Positions 1 to 8,854 of a stretch of 64,000 nt of DNA are shown here, in pieces (the first letter of the stretch is position 1; each line of letters starts with the position of its first letter). The stretch is from Segetibacter koreensis DSM 18137. GTDB lineage: Bacteria > Bacteroidota > Bacteroidia > Chitinophagales > Chitinophagaceae. Under the pieces are notes generated by a model. It made no database searches, was not told the origin of the DNA, and saw only the letters and a list, made by a program, of their open reading frames with translations. The DNA is taken from positions 41,216 to 105,215 of the forward strand of contig NZ_KB893327.1 in assembly GCF_000374045.1 (NCBI RefSeq), in the 5' to 3' direction. The position numbers and the translations under genes were made by a program.

Positions 1-1
1 T

Positions 2-292
2 TATAGAAATCACATTAATCCGCAAATACACCAGGTGCAGGATTATCTTATTGACAACCTATCCAAAGAAAACACCATAGAAGATCTTGCTGCAATGGTT
101 GGTATGAGCGCCAGAAATCTTAGCAGGGTTTTCAAAGAAACGACTGGCTCTACGGTGTTAGAATACCATACACAATTACGCAAGGAGTTCGCCAATACAA
201 TGCTAAATAATCCCGAATATACCATTGAATACATTGCTTCAAAGTGCGGATTTAAAACAGAAAGGCAATTACATAGAATTTTGAAAAAATAA
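2..292 (+). CDS. AraC-family regulator, C-terminal part (probably GlxA type), cut by window edge
   Basis: The reading frame is open from base 2, so the gene enters the window from the left and only its last 96 or so codons are seen. The visible part is an AraC/XylS DNA-binding domain with both helix-turn-helix units. The first lies around 'IEDLAAMVGMSARNLSRVFK' and the second around 'EYIASKCGFKTERQLHRIL'. The NPQIHQVQDYL lead-in resembles the linker of GlxA-like regulators, which carry a DJ-1/PfpI domain upstream; that part is outside the window. A GTG at 35 could be read as a start, but the homology continues upstream of it. DNA-binding transcription factor; target unknown. Confidence 0.85.
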   Translation, partial: YRNHINPQIHQVQDYLIDNLSKENTIEDLAAMVGMSARNLSRVFKETTGSTVLEYHTQLRKEFANTMLNNPEYTIEYIASKCGFKTERQLHRILKK

Positions 293-614
293 CAAGTACA
301 AATCGAGAGCTTCAACTAAAAATCGTCCTCGCATTCCTTTACCGTCAACAGCTTAACTCATAATGAGAATAGGAATATTTTGTTCTCATTTCGCTTAACC
401 TATGTGTTCTTACAGTATTAGCCCTGATTGTTCGAATTGTGGCTGCAATAACCTTTGACCAACTCTGCAGCTTTCTCTTACCATTTGTTATTGGAGATGA
501 AGAAATACAATCTCAAAATTTTGTAAATCATATCTGTAATTCTGTAACAGGGAGCGCAGGTCGTAAAAGTAGCTTTACATCACATTAATTATAAACGATA
601 AATCAAAACGAAAA
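293..614. other. Intergenic region upstream of the HMA gene
   Basis: No convincing gene is visible. The right half carries the 29-bp element at 521-549 that recurs before the multicopper oxidase. It is followed by GTAGCTTTAC (near 571-580), which resembles the Bacteroidota -7 box TAnnTTTG. Confidence 0.6.
521..549 (+). promoter_or_regulatory. Putative copper-gene operator, copy 1
   Basis: A 29-bp stretch beginning TTGTAAATCATA matches 2744-2772 at 23 of 29 positions, including a run of 10 identical bases. It lies 66 bp before the HMA gene. The second copy lies 76 bp before the multicopper oxidase. Both genes belong to copper-handling families, so a shared regulator site is inferred. Confidence 0.5.
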
Positions 615-1097
615 ATGAAAACGATTTTTTTATTTATTGCCATTGTGCTTTCAGTAGCAACAAAAGCACAGGTTAGCAAAGTCTCTTTACAGGCAAGTGG
701 ATTAACCTGTAGCATGTGCAGTAATTCTATAAACAAGGCTTTAAAGACACTTGATTTTGTTGACAAGGTTGATGCCGACATTAGGACCTATACTTTTGAG
801 ATATCATTTAAACCAAACAGCAATGTCGATTTTGATAAGATAAAATCGAAGGTGGAGAAGGCCGGCTTTAGTGTCTCAAGTTTTGTTGCTACTATTCTTT
901 TCAACAACGTGCAGGTGAGGAATAATAATCCAGTAACAATTGGAGACAAAACTTTCCTTTTTGTAAAAGTGAAAGATCAGTTATTGAATGGCCTAAAACA
1001 AGTCAAGGTATTAGACAAAGGTTTTGTATCTCAAAAAGAAAATAAAGTTTATTCTTTTTCTGCCTTATCTCCACAAACTTTTCACGCAACCATTTAA
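615..1097 (+). CDS. Secreted heavy-metal-associated (HMA) domain protein
   Basis: This is a 160-residue protein with a signal peptide (residues 1-19, ending in ATKAQ) and an HMA/ferredoxin-like domain at about 20-90. The metal site is the TCSMC loop with Cys32 and Cys35. The C-terminal 60 residues are of unknown function. HMA domains bind Cu(I) or other soft metals; the signal peptide places this one in the periplasm or outside. The next gene, an outer-membrane barrel, begins 25 bp downstream, suggesting co-transcription. A multicopper oxidase downstream shares its upstream element, which supports a copper role. The exact partner is unknown. Confidence 0.8.
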   Translation: MKTIFLFIAIVLSVATKAQVSKVSLQASGLTCSMCSNSINKALKTLDFVDKVDADIRTYTFEISFKPNSNVDFDKIKSKVEKAGFSVSSFVATILFNNVQVRNNNPVTIGDKTFLFVKVKDQLLNGLKQVKVLDKGFVSQKENKVYSFSALSPQTFHATI

Positions 1098-1122
1098 TCC
1101 CCCACCTTTGAAATTAGTTAAT

Positions 1123-1932
1123 ATGAAATTACAATTCTTATTAGTTGCGGTGATACTTTCATTATCAGGTTACGACCAGGAACTATATTCAGCAACTGAA
1201 CCCGCCAGTAACATGTCTGCACGAAGTATCGGCTTCAGAGTAGATAATTCTATCATGGATGAAATAACTTCCTCCAAAGTGAACTATCACCTTATACCTC
1301 AAATAAGGTTAGGTGTGTCAAAAAAACTAATGATAGAGGCAGGTGCTTTTTTTAGCAATCGTACTGAAAAGCTGAGGGCAGAAGGTGGAAGTTTTTACGC
1401 CAAGTATAGGTTTTTAAGTAACGATGCTATGCAAAGACATTTTCGTATGGCTGCCTTTGCCAGAATAAGTTATAACAACAGCGACATTCACCAGGAAGAG
1501 ATTAATATGTATGGACATAACAGTGGCTTTGAAACTGGTGTGGTTGCAACTCAATTGCTTCGCAAGGTAGCTATGTCGTCTTCAGTGTCCTTTCTAAAGG
1601 CAAGGGATAATGGGAATAACAATAAGTTTATTTACGGTTCTACAAACAGCAAGGCGGTCAACTATACATTTTCAATTGGAAAATTAATGCTGCCGAAAGA
1701 GTATAAAGATTACAGGCAAACCAATGTTAACCTGATGGTAGAGTTTTTAAACCAGGTGAATATAGGTTCAGGAAATTACTATATGGATGTAGCTCCTTCC
1801 GTACAAATGATATTTAATAGTCAAAGCAGGGTAGATATAGGCTACAGAAAAGAACTAAGCAGTACTTTATTAAGAACTGCACCAAACGGTTTCTTTATCA
1901 GATTGGAACACAACTTCTTCAACGCCTTTTAA
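1123..1932 (+). CDS. Putative outer-membrane beta-barrel protein
   Basis: The start is placed at ATG 1123, which opens with MKLQFLLVAVILSLSG, a typical signal peptide. An upstream in-frame start at 1024 would overlap the HMA gene and give a 33-residue extension without sense. The 269-residue product has alternating polar and hydrophobic strands and ends in NFFNAF. A terminal Phe is the usual outer-membrane barrel signature. It probably forms an operon with the HMA gene. The last 40 codons are duplicated, in degraded form, at 2461-2589. Substrate is unknown; metal export is only a guess from context. Confidence 0.65.
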   Translation: MKLQFLLVAVILSLSGYDQELYSATEPASNMSARSIGFRVDNSIMDEITSSKVNYHLIPQIRLGVSKKLMIEAGAFFSNRTEKLRAEGGSFYAKYRFLSNDAMQRHFRMAAFARISYNNSDIHQEEINMYGHNSGFETGVVATQLLRKVAMSSSVSFLKARDNGNNNKFIYGSTNSKAVNYTFSIGKLMLPKEYKDYRQTNVNLMVEFLNQVNIGSGNYYMDVAPSVQMIFNSQSRVDIGYRKELSSTLLRTAPNGFFIRLEHNFFNAF

Positions 1933-2327
1933 GTAATAGCGTGTAAAAGACGCAGAAAAGCCATGCACAAATTTAAAGGTGTAAGCTTCTGTTCATGTTG
2001 CCGCACTTGAATGCAATGACGGCAAAATTACAGTAATTCATTTTGTCCTTATTTGACACAGTATCGTCCTAAAAACCATTTCCATTTATCGCATCTTTAC
2101 ATCCTAATAAAAACATAAATATGTTAGAAACCAAAGAAAAGAGTTAACGACCTTTCCATGTTTCTATTGGGTTATGATTTTTATTGACCGCCTTTGATCA
2201 ACCTATCGCAAAACACCAACCATCACTTTTTTTCATTTACTTATAATTATTGGTTATGCTTAATGCATTTATCAGGCTATGCCTAAAGTGTCCTTTATTG
2301 CCTTTAATATTGTCGTCTTTAAGTGCA
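1933..2327. other. Intergenic region without recognised gene
   Basis: Nothing recognisable is seen between the barrel gene and the lipoprotein-like remnant at 2328. Confidence 0.5.
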
Positions 2328-2429
2328 ATGAGAAAGGTTTTTGCAATTATTTTTCTCTTGATATTTTCTTCTTGTTCAAGGAAAATAATTAACCCCAGCG
2401 AATATGCCCTCTCAGCACGCCGTATATAA
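2328..2429 (+). pseudogene. Short lipoprotein-like remnant
   Basis: A 33-codon frame starts MRKVFAIIFLLIFSSC, which is a lipoprotein signal peptide with a lipobox Cys at residue 16. The frame stops 17 residues later. It lies just before the degraded barrel duplicate. It is most likely the 5' end of a lost gene joined to the duplicate by deletion; a genuine micro-lipoprotein cannot be excluded. Confidence 0.35.
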
Positions 2430-2460
2430 TTTTGAAAGACTATATTCTGTTCTCGATCTC

Positions 2461-2589
2461 AGAAATGATCTGTAATAGTCAAAGAAGGGCACATTGGTTA
2501 TAGAAAAGAGCTAAATAGCACGTTATTTAGAGCACTACTTAATGTTTTTTTTATTAGATTTGAGTATAATTTCTTCAATGCTTTTTAGT
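2461..2589 (+). pseudogene. Degraded duplicate of the barrel gene 3' end
   Basis: The translation IGYRKELNSTLFRALLN and the closing NFFNAF with stop match the C-terminus of the gene ending at 1932 (IGYRKELSSTLLRTAPN, NFFNAF). About 40 codons remain and no start precedes them. This is the tail of a second barrel copy whose body has been lost. Confidence 0.8.
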
Positions 2590-2743
2590 TGTTTTTTTTC
2601 TGGAAAAACACTCCATAAGTATCAGCATACTTTTCTGAAAGCTAATTTATGATACATTAATGCTGGCCTACAAAGACACGGAAAAGTGACTTCTTTTTTT
2701 AAGTTCGAATCGTTTGTTGATTAATCTGTGACGGTATAAAATA

Positions 2744-2772
2744 CTGTAAATCATAACCATAATTGTATAACA
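2744..2772 (+). promoter_or_regulatory. Putative copper-gene operator, copy 2
   Basis: This stretch begins CTGTAAATCATA and matches the element at 521-549 at 23 of 29 bases. It sits 20 bp upstream of the -7 box at 2793, a typical activator position. Confidence 0.5.
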
Positions 2773-2792
2773 CTAACCCTCATTACTCATAT

Positions 2793-2800
2793 TAGTTTTG
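2793..2800 (+). promoter_or_regulatory. -7 promoter box of the multicopper oxidase
   Basis: TAGTTTTG fits the Bacteroidota consensus TAnnTTTG and lies 47 bp before ATG 2848. Confidence 0.5.
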
Positions 2801-2847
2801 CGTTATCAATATAAAAACATTTACTAAAACAAACTAAAACTAACGTT

Positions 2848-4176
2848 ATGCAAAGTCAATCAAAAGTAGTGGATTATCTACTCGAAGCTAATGAATTCAA
2901 TTGGGAAATTGCACCCGGCAAAATAGTAAAGGCTTGGGGGTTTAACCAGCAGTTACCCGGACCTACCATCAAGGCACGAAAAGGCGAAACAGTATCAATT
3001 AAAGTGAAAAACAACTTACAAGAGCCCACCATCATTCACTGGCATGGCATAAGGCTACCGGCAGCAATGGATGGAACAGACAGCGTACAAAAGCCTATTG
3101 AACCGGGAGAAGAGTTTGAATATAGATTTGTTGTACCAGACGCAGGAACATTCTGGTATCATTCACATTACAATGAAACAGTACAGGTAGAAAAAGGAAT
3201 GTATGGTGCTATAGTAGTGGAAGATGAAACAGACCCGGTATTAGATGATGAGAAAGTTATTATGATAGATGATATGAAACTTTCTGCTGCCAACGAGTTT
3301 ACTAAACCTTCCTGGTTTATACCTCGCATAGTTGAAAGGCATGATGGACGTGAAGGGGACACATTACTTATCAATGGTAAAGAAAATCCTACTTTAGAAA
3401 TTCATGGAGGTCAGATGGAGAGATGGCGGTTCATTAATTCGTCAAGCGCCCGCTATTTCCTTTTGCATTTCGAGGGTAGACAATTTAAAATAATCGGGAC
3501 AGATGGCGGGTTACTTGAAGCTCCAATAATAGCAAGCGAAGCATTAATTACGCCGGGAGAAAGATTAGACATTGTTGTAGGCCCTTTTGAAGAAGGGGAA
3601 ACTTTTGCGCTGGAAAGTTTAGGATATAACCGGATGACCTTTCTTAAAGCAAAACGTCAAACATTTGCAACAGTAAAAGTAAAAGAGCCAAAACCTTCAG
3701 TGGCATTCGTACCCGATAACTTAAGAAGAATTGAGCAGTTAGCGCCACAGGATACTCCTGTCTCAAGAAAGGTTGTTCTATCAGTAGGCCCAAGTTTAAA
3801 GGACGGAATGAACTTTCTTGTAAACGGCAAGATGCATGTAAATGACAAGTCAGTCGTAGTAGGTGAAACACAAGTGTGGGAAGTTTCAAATTCAAGTATG
3901 ATGGATCACCCGTTCCACTTACATGGTTTCTTCTTCCAGGTTATTGAAGAAAATGGTAAAGCACCAGCTTACTTGGCGTGGAAAGACACTTATAACCTGA
4001 AACCAAGAACAAAGATCAAGATTGCATGGATGCCTGATAATAGGCCCGGAACCTGGATGTATCATTGCCATATTTTGGAGCACCATGCAGCAGGTATGAT
4101 GGCAAACTTTGATGTAATTGATGGAAGTAAACCATACGAAGAAAAGCCAGCTACCCACATGCATCACCATCATTAA
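2848..4176 (+). CDS. Multicopper oxidase family protein
   Basis: A 442-residue three-cupredoxin-domain oxidase. All four copper-ligand blocks are intact: HWHG at 64-67, HSH at 105-107, HPFHLHG at 354-360 and HCHILEHH at 406-413. The last block carries the type 1 copper Cys. The family couples one-electron oxidation of substrates, including Cu(I), to O2 reduction. No classical signal peptide is visible, so cytoplasmic location or a non-standard export route must be considered. The C-terminus is histidine-rich (HMHHHH), possibly an extra metal site. It is preceded by a good -7 box and the element shared with the HMA gene. Downstream lie remnants of other copper genes. Confidence 0.92.
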   Translation: MQSQSKVVDYLLEANEFNWEIAPGKIVKAWGFNQQLPGPTIKARKGETVSIKVKNNLQEPTIIHWHGIRLPAAMDGTDSVQKPIEPGEEFEYRFVVPDAGTFWYHSHYNETVQVEKGMYGAIVVEDETDPVLDDEKVIMIDDMKLSAANEFTKPSWFIPRIVERHDGREGDTLLINGKENPTLEIHGGQMERWRFINSSSARYFLLHFEGRQFKIIGTDGGLLEAPIIASEALITPGERLDIVVGPFEEGETFALESLGYNRMTFLKAKRQTFATVKVKEPKPSVAFVPDNLRRIEQLAPQDTPVSRKVVLSVGPSLKDGMNFLVNGKMHVNDKSVVVGETQVWEVSNSSMMDHPFHLHGFFFQVIEENGKAPAYLAWKDTYNLKPRTKIKIAWMPDNRPGTWMYHCHILEHHAAGMMANFDVIDGSKPYEEKPATHMHHHH

Positions 4177-4300
4177 TGTTGCTAACTTCAGCTAGAAAAG
4201 CACTCATCACGACAATGTTATTCAAGCATTTAGAAGGTCAGTTTAAGGTTTTGTATTACTAATATGAAATAAATTAGTAGGCGACATAACTTTGAAAATA

Positions 4301-4432
4301 ATATATATTAAAAACATGGAAGGCATCCTTGCATCCTCGTTGTACAACAGGAACTGCAAAAGCTGGACATCGACCATTGTAAAGTTACTTTGATGAAGTA
4401 GACAGCGGAGTGGAAATACTAAAAAGCGATGT
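4301..4432 (+). pseudogene. Remnant of an AraC-type regulator, N-terminal domain
   Basis: Fragments in shifted frames read IYIKNM, then VQQELQKLDIDHCKVTL, then DEVDSGVEILKSD. This order resembles the N-terminal domain of a Chitinophagaceae AraC regulator group that starts with an IYIKNMVC-like, HMA-fold segment. At least two frameshifts are needed, and no HTH domain follows. The location between two copper-protein genes fits a lost copper-responsive regulator. Family assignment is from memory of the motif. Confidence 0.4.
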
Positions 4433-4584
4433 TGTCCACTAACCGTTATGCCTTGGAGGAAATGTGGCATCTTGGCTTAAATGCTCATCATGGTTTGAAA
4501 GCGAAACGATGTTTGGAAGGTACTTAGGCGTTAATCAAGTGTTATTTCCTTATGTAGGCTTTGTCTACCAGTATAAAAAGATAG

Positions 4585-4786
4585 ATGGCGACCGTGGAGC
4601 TGGCCTACGCAGCGGCCCAGTTAATGAGTTTGGGCAGTAGCAAGGCAAAAGAGATTTGCAGATTATATGCAGAACTTTGCGAAGCCTGCGGCAACGAATG
4701 TGGAAAGCATACACACAGTAGCCATTGCCAAGAATGCAGAGGCATGCAAGGCTTGTGCAGAAGAATGCAGAAAGACGACAACATAA
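4585..4786 (+). pseudogene. Frameshifted four-helix-bundle copper-binding protein (DUF326-like)
   Basis: The frame from 4585 reads AAAQLMSLGSSKAKEICRLY, then CEACGNECGKH and HCQEC. After a shift near 4735 the next frame continues AEACKACAEECRKTTT and stops at 4786. Together these reproduce the Cys-rich helices of the DUF326/Csp-like family, which stores Cu(I). The N-terminal helix is also missing or out of frame. The gene is therefore broken, although its sequence is still well preserved, implying recent loss. Confidence 0.75.
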
Positions 4787-5296
4787 ACATTATTTAGTTT
4801 CAACTTAGCAATTGGAATTTCATTCAGCCTTTTGCCCTTACAAAGGCAACACCGTTTGTTAAAACTAAAAATCAACGAATTATGAAAAAGCCAGTATTTG
4901 TTTTAGGCAGGGGTTTAAGAATATAAATCACATTAGTAGGCATACTGTTACTGTTTTAGGAGTATAGAAAAAGTTGAGTACAGGCGTTGAGGAAGTGTAA
5001 ATGGTAAAGATTCAGTTCATGACTTTCGTAAACATCACCTACTTTTTAGTGCGTGCAATACAAGAAGGGGAGGTAGCCACAAATCACTGATAACGCGGAT
5101 GATGTGCATACGAGTAATTTTTAACTTTCCCATTGGTATGTTTTCAGAAAAAGAAGTATCTTAAAATAAAGTTGACGGTCGCTGTCGTTTACTTCAGAAA
5201 CCCCATATGGTACAAAGAGAAACTTTATAAACAAACAAGCGAGTATTGGCGATTGAAGGATTTCCTGATAATACTAAGCCACTTACAAATCACAAA
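4787..5296. other. Intergenic region without recognised gene
   Basis: A 14-codon frame at 4881 (MKKPVFVLGRGLRI) may be another lost 5' end. Nothing else is recognised. Confidence 0.4.
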
Positions 5297-6205
5297 ATGA
5301 TACAGGACAAACAATACGATGTAGTAATAGTTGGAGGCAGCTATTCAGGTCTTGCGGCTGGTATGGCATTGGGCAGAGCGCTAAGACCAGTTTTGATTAT
5401 TGACAGTGGAAATCCCTGTAATAAACAAACTCCGCATTCACATAACTTCCTTACCAATGATGGAAAGACTCCAAAAGAAATCCTCACTCTTGCAAAAGAT
5501 CAGGTGCGGATGTATGAGACAATTGAGTTTCTAGATGCATTGGTATTGCACGGCATTAAAACTGAAAGTGGTTTTGAAGTCCGAATACAGACAGGCGAAA
5601 CATTCTCAACAAAAAAACTGGTGTTCGCAACAGGCATTAGGGACATTATGCCGGAGATTCCCGGTTTTGCAGAATGTTGGGGGATAAGTGTCCTTCATTG
5701 CCCATACTGTCACGGTTATGAAGTACGACATCAAAAGACAGGTATTCTTGCCAATGACGAGACGGCTTTTGAATTATCATCTCTAATTTCTAATTGGACA
5801 AATGATTTAACCCTTTACACCAATGGTCCATCGACGCTGACGATGCAACAGGTAGAGAAGCTTCAAAAACACAAGATCAACATAGTAGAAACGGTTATCG
5901 AGCAGCTTGAACAGGAAGACCGTTATATCAAAAACATTATTTTCAAAGATGGAACGAAAGCACCGGTAAAAGCTTTGTATGCCCGACCTTCATTTGTACA
6001 GCACTCATCTTTTCCGGAAGTGTTGGGGTGTGAAATAACTAACGAAGGTTATATCAAAATTGACGCATCACAAAGAACCACCATCACAGGCGTATATGCT
6101 TGCGGAGATAATAATACACGAATGCGAACAGTTGCTAATGCGGTATCAATGGGTACAACAACAGGATTAATGGTAAATAAGGAATTGATAGAAGATCAAT
6201 TTTAA
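5297..6205 (+). CDS. NAD(P)/FAD-dependent oxidoreductase, thioredoxin-reductase-like
   Basis: A 302-residue flavoprotein. The FAD-binding Rossmann motif GGSYSGLAAG is at residues 13-22. A redox-type CPYC motif is at 135-138, as in thioredoxin reductases. A C-terminal FAD loop reads GVYACGDN. Start ATG 5297 directly precedes IQDKQYDVVIVGG; an upstream TTG at 5246 would add 17 residues not seen in the family. It likely reduces disulfides or small electrophiles using NAD(P)H. No thioredoxin gene is adjacent. Confidence 0.85.
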   Translation: MIQDKQYDVVIVGGSYSGLAAGMALGRALRPVLIIDSGNPCNKQTPHSHNFLTNDGKTPKEILTLAKDQVRMYETIEFLDALVLHGIKTESGFEVRIQTGETFSTKKLVFATGIRDIMPEIPGFAECWGISVLHCPYCHGYEVRHQKTGILANDETAFELSSLISNWTNDLTLYTNGPSTLTMQQVEKLQKHKINIVETVIEQLEQEDRYIKNIIFKDGTKAPVKALYARPSFVQHSSFPEVLGCEITNEGYIKIDASQRTTITGVYACGDNNTRMRTVANAVSMGTTTGLMVNKELIEDQF

Positions 6206-6307
6206 TATTCTCGCTACTTTCCCTAAACTGTTATTCCTTCTGGCAATAGTACGAACACATTATTGGGTGGCATAAAGGGTAAAGCCACCTTGAAAAAAAT
6301 TTATGAT

Positions 6308-6412
6308 ATGAAAACAAACAGGCGAAGAGCAACGGGCACAGGTGTATTTTTCATAATAGCACCATTTGAAGCTATCGTAAAAACTGCGATGGTCGATTGT
6401 TTTGCTAAATAA
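6308..6412 (+). pseudogene. Possible DUF4386 membrane protein remnant
   Basis: A 34-residue frame starts MKTNRRRATGTGVFFIIA, resembling the first transmembrane segment of DUF4386 proteins. It stops soon after. It directly precedes the quinone oxidoreductase gene. It is probably a 5' remnant. Confidence 0.35.
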
Positions 6413-6416
6413 AAGT

Positions 6417-7379
6417 ATGATGAAAGCCTTTATAAAAAACAAATACGGCGGTCCTGAAGTACTACGGCTGGAAGAAGTAGAAAAGCCTGCGGTTAAAAAG
6501 GATCACATTCTGGTCAAAGTATACGCCAATTCAGCTAATCCGGTAGATTGGCATATACTAAGGGGGAAACCTTTTTTTGCACGGTTTACATTTGGTCTCT
6601 TAAAACCAAAAGATAAAATTTTAGGCGCTGATTTTGCCGGTATAATAGTGGAAGTCGGTAAAGATGTAAAGCTGTTCAAAGCAGGTGATCGGGTATTTGG
6701 CGAAACACTAAAAGGCGGTGCCTTTGCAGAATATGTTAGTGTACCGGAAACTGAATGTGCAAAAATGCCGTTAGGCAGTAATTTTGCTGAGATGGCGAGT
6801 GTACCTACTGCTGGTCTGACAGCTTTTCAGGCTCTTATAACACATGGAAAATTAATAAAAGGAGAAAGTGTTCTTATCAACGGTGCTTCAGGTGGTGTCG
6901 GTCATTTTGCTGTGCAGATTGCAAAAGCTTACGGAGCAACTGTAACGGGCGTTTCTTCAAGTAGAAATGTTGATTTTGTCAAGTCTTTAGGTGCTGACAA
7001 AGTAATAGCATACGATAAGGAAAACATTCATCAACATAATGAGAAGTACGATCTGGTTATTGATGCAAATGGCAATCTTTTCCACGATGATTACAAACGA
7101 ATGGCAAAGAGAGGAGCAACGATAGGCTTCACTACAATGATTCATATGATAACCCTTCTGCTGCAAAAAGCCATTAGTAAGCTACCATTAGTACAGTTTA
7201 CAGCTGAAGCGAATACTAAGGACTTGAACACGTTGGCAACACTTATTGAGGAGGGAAAAATTAAACCTCAAATTGAAAGGTCATATTCCTATAAACAAAT
7301 ACCGCAGGCAATCAGTTATATTGAAGCCATGCGTACAAGAGGTAAAGTGGTAATGATCTGGAGCCACAAAAAAAGTTGA
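6417..7379 (+). CDS. NAD(P)-dependent alcohol dehydrogenase / quinone oxidoreductase (MDR superfamily)
   Basis: A 320-residue medium-chain dehydrogenase/reductase. The GroES-like N-domain (about 1-120) has VGKDVKLFKAGDRVFG, and the nucleotide motif GASGGVG is at 156-162. The Cys/His zinc ligands of classical alcohol dehydrogenases are absent, which points to the zeta-crystallin/quinone-oxidoreductase side. The family reduces quinones or enones with NADPH. Start ATG 6417 or 6420 (double Met). A TTG at 6402 was rejected because it overlaps the upstream remnant. Confidence 0.88.
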   Translation: MMKAFIKNKYGGPEVLRLEEVEKPAVKKDHILVKVYANSANPVDWHILRGKPFFARFTFGLLKPKDKILGADFAGIIVEVGKDVKLFKAGDRVFGETLKGGAFAEYVSVPETECAKMPLGSNFAEMASVPTAGLTAFQALITHGKLIKGESVLINGASGGVGHFAVQIAKAYGATVTGVSSSRNVDFVKSLGADKVIAYDKENIHQHNEKYDLVIDANGNLFHDDYKRMAKRGATIGFTTMIHMITLLLQKAISKLPLVQFTAEANTKDLNTLATLIEEGKIKPQIERSYSYKQIPQAISYIEAMRTRGKVVMIWSHKKS

Positions 7380-7563
7380 TTAGCGGATTTCTGAAACGCC
7401 TCGAAATACGTGGTATACATCTCAACGTTTCATCCGATCTCAAGCGTTAGATAAGAAACTAAAGGTCTCCAGCACCGGTTTCAGAAATCCATTTCCCACC
7501 CCGGAACACCCTTCCTTGCAAGAGCAAGTTTTATGGTATTCTTCTAAAGCATCGTAATGTCCT
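7380..7563. other. Spacer without gene
   Basis: No coding potential is seen between the oxidoreductase and the hairpin. Confidence 0.5.
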
Positions 7564-7600
7564 AAACAGAAAAAGCTGTTTCGGTAGCTTTTGTCTGTTT
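7564..7600 (+). terminator. Stem-loop, candidate terminator
   Basis: AAACAGA plus AAAAGCT pair with AGCTTTT plus TCTGTTT around an 8-base loop, with one bulged G. The 14-bp stem lies 185 bp after the oxidoreductase stop and ends in a short T-run. Confidence 0.45.
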
Positions 7601-7701
7601 TATTTAACCAGCAGTAGGATTTCTATTCAGCGATTTAGGTTCAGCGGTTACTCCCAGCTGCAGCTATGCTTTTTTTAGCCGCAGGCGCTATTACCTTTTT
7701 T

Positions 7702-7812
7702 CATAGATATATAAAGTGGAGAATTCCGAATATGCTAGGTTTTAAGAGTTTTGAATCAGCATCAAGGGCGTTATTAGGGATAGAAATAGTAAGGATGATT
7801 AAAAAGGATCAA
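7702..7812 (+). mobile_element. IS6-family transposase remnant, copy A (3' end)
   Basis: The translation HRYIKWRIPNMLGFKSFESA followed by GIEIVRMIKKDQ is the C-terminal end of an IS6/IS240-type DDE transposase. It is nearly identical to 61888-61995 and related to 46390-46476. The fragment ends abruptly at about 7812, where an IS110 fragment on the opposite strand begins. Confidence 0.8.
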
Positions 7813-8203
7813 GGTGGTCAGCCTCCTGTTGTTCATCTGGAATATGAATACCATGCAGCGCTCCTGATTGTAAGCGCAGAGCTATATTACGTGCGTCCCC
7901 GGGATCTGTTTTCTGCAGCGTGTCTTACTGAGATTTTGGAATATCAGCAGGATTAAGTACCAAATATTCAATGTGTAACTGGGTCAACTCGCGTTGTACC
8001 CAAAATACGAACTTTCCGGCTTCATAAGCAGCTTTATAGTGAGCTTCAGGAAAGTGTTGGTTGAGGAAAGCCGACATAACAGAAGGATTTGGTTTGATGA
8101 ATATTCTTGATAACATGTCATTTAAATAAATGCCGAGGTTCCAACTGGCTTTATGAATGTCCCTGCCGACAAAAATGGTCTGACCTTGGAAATTTGTTAA
8201 ATT
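7813..8203 (-). mobile_element. IS110-family transposase remnant, N-terminal half
   Basis: Read on the minus strand from about 8203: FVGRDIHKASWNLGIYL, then AAYEAGKFVFW, then LVLNPADIPKSQ, a stop codon near 7925, then DTLQKTDPGDARNIALRLQ and IPDEQQEAD. These are the DEDD-type RuvC-like domain motifs of IS110 transposases. The in-frame stop and the missing C-terminal half show it is dead. It was cut at 7813 by fusion to the IS6 fragment. Confidence 0.8.
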
Positions 8204-8420
8204 TTATTCATACTGTTGACGTTTTTATAATGAAATTAAAAGTTAGTGTAGCGTTTTTAAAATGACTACTTTTTTAACTGCCTGATCGGTTCTTTAAAGG
8301 TTACATGGCTTTGCTGCAAGCTGGGCTGACACAGCACCGCATCAGCGTTAGTTTCGCTGTTCAGTTTCAGCGCGACGGAACGTAGGTAAAGCATTTGTAG
8401 TAAACATCAGCAATAAAACA

Positions 8421-8854
8421 TTAATATAGCTTCGGTATCCGCTGACATGGCGCTATTGCCCCGCCTGCAGCAATACCGATGGCAAGCCCTGTTTCACCGG
8501 TGATGTCCAGCACCACTACATCCAGTCTGAGATTGAGCAGTCTTTCACATCGGTTTTCTTGCCGTCGATGTTTTTAGCAAACTTGCCATTGACAAGAGTC
8601 ACTTTCAATCCTGCTTCTTGTAATGCAATATACAAGTTCTGCCAATAAGTACCTGTGCTTTCCATCGCCACCGTATCAACTTTGTTTTCCAGCAGCCAAC
8701 CGGCCAATGCTTTCAAATCTTCTGAATAAACGCCAAACTCGCAGATATCTTCTTTTGCTTGTCCAACGGCAGCAAAATGGAAACGGGTCCCCACTTCAAT
8801 AGCGGCTGAATTTGGATTGTTCACTTCAAGAGAAACTTTTTTCTTTTTTGTCAT
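8421..8854 (-). mobile_element. Second IS110-family transposase remnant with internal deletion
   Basis: The frame from 8854 encodes MTKKKKVSLEVNNPNSAAIE, then VDTVAMESTGTYWQNLY and LVNGKFAKNIDGKKTDVKD. This is the N-terminal DEDD domain of a different IS110 subgroup. After a short out-of-frame stretch it continues as VVVLDITGETGLAIGI, a motif normally about 50-100 residues further on. An internal deletion and frameshift therefore joined the two parts. It stops at 8421. Confidence 0.8.

Noticed and set aside
7666..7956. Open frame of 96 codons on the plus strand
   Set aside because: It is a chimera of an IS6 3' end and antisense IS110 sequence; both parts are explained separately.
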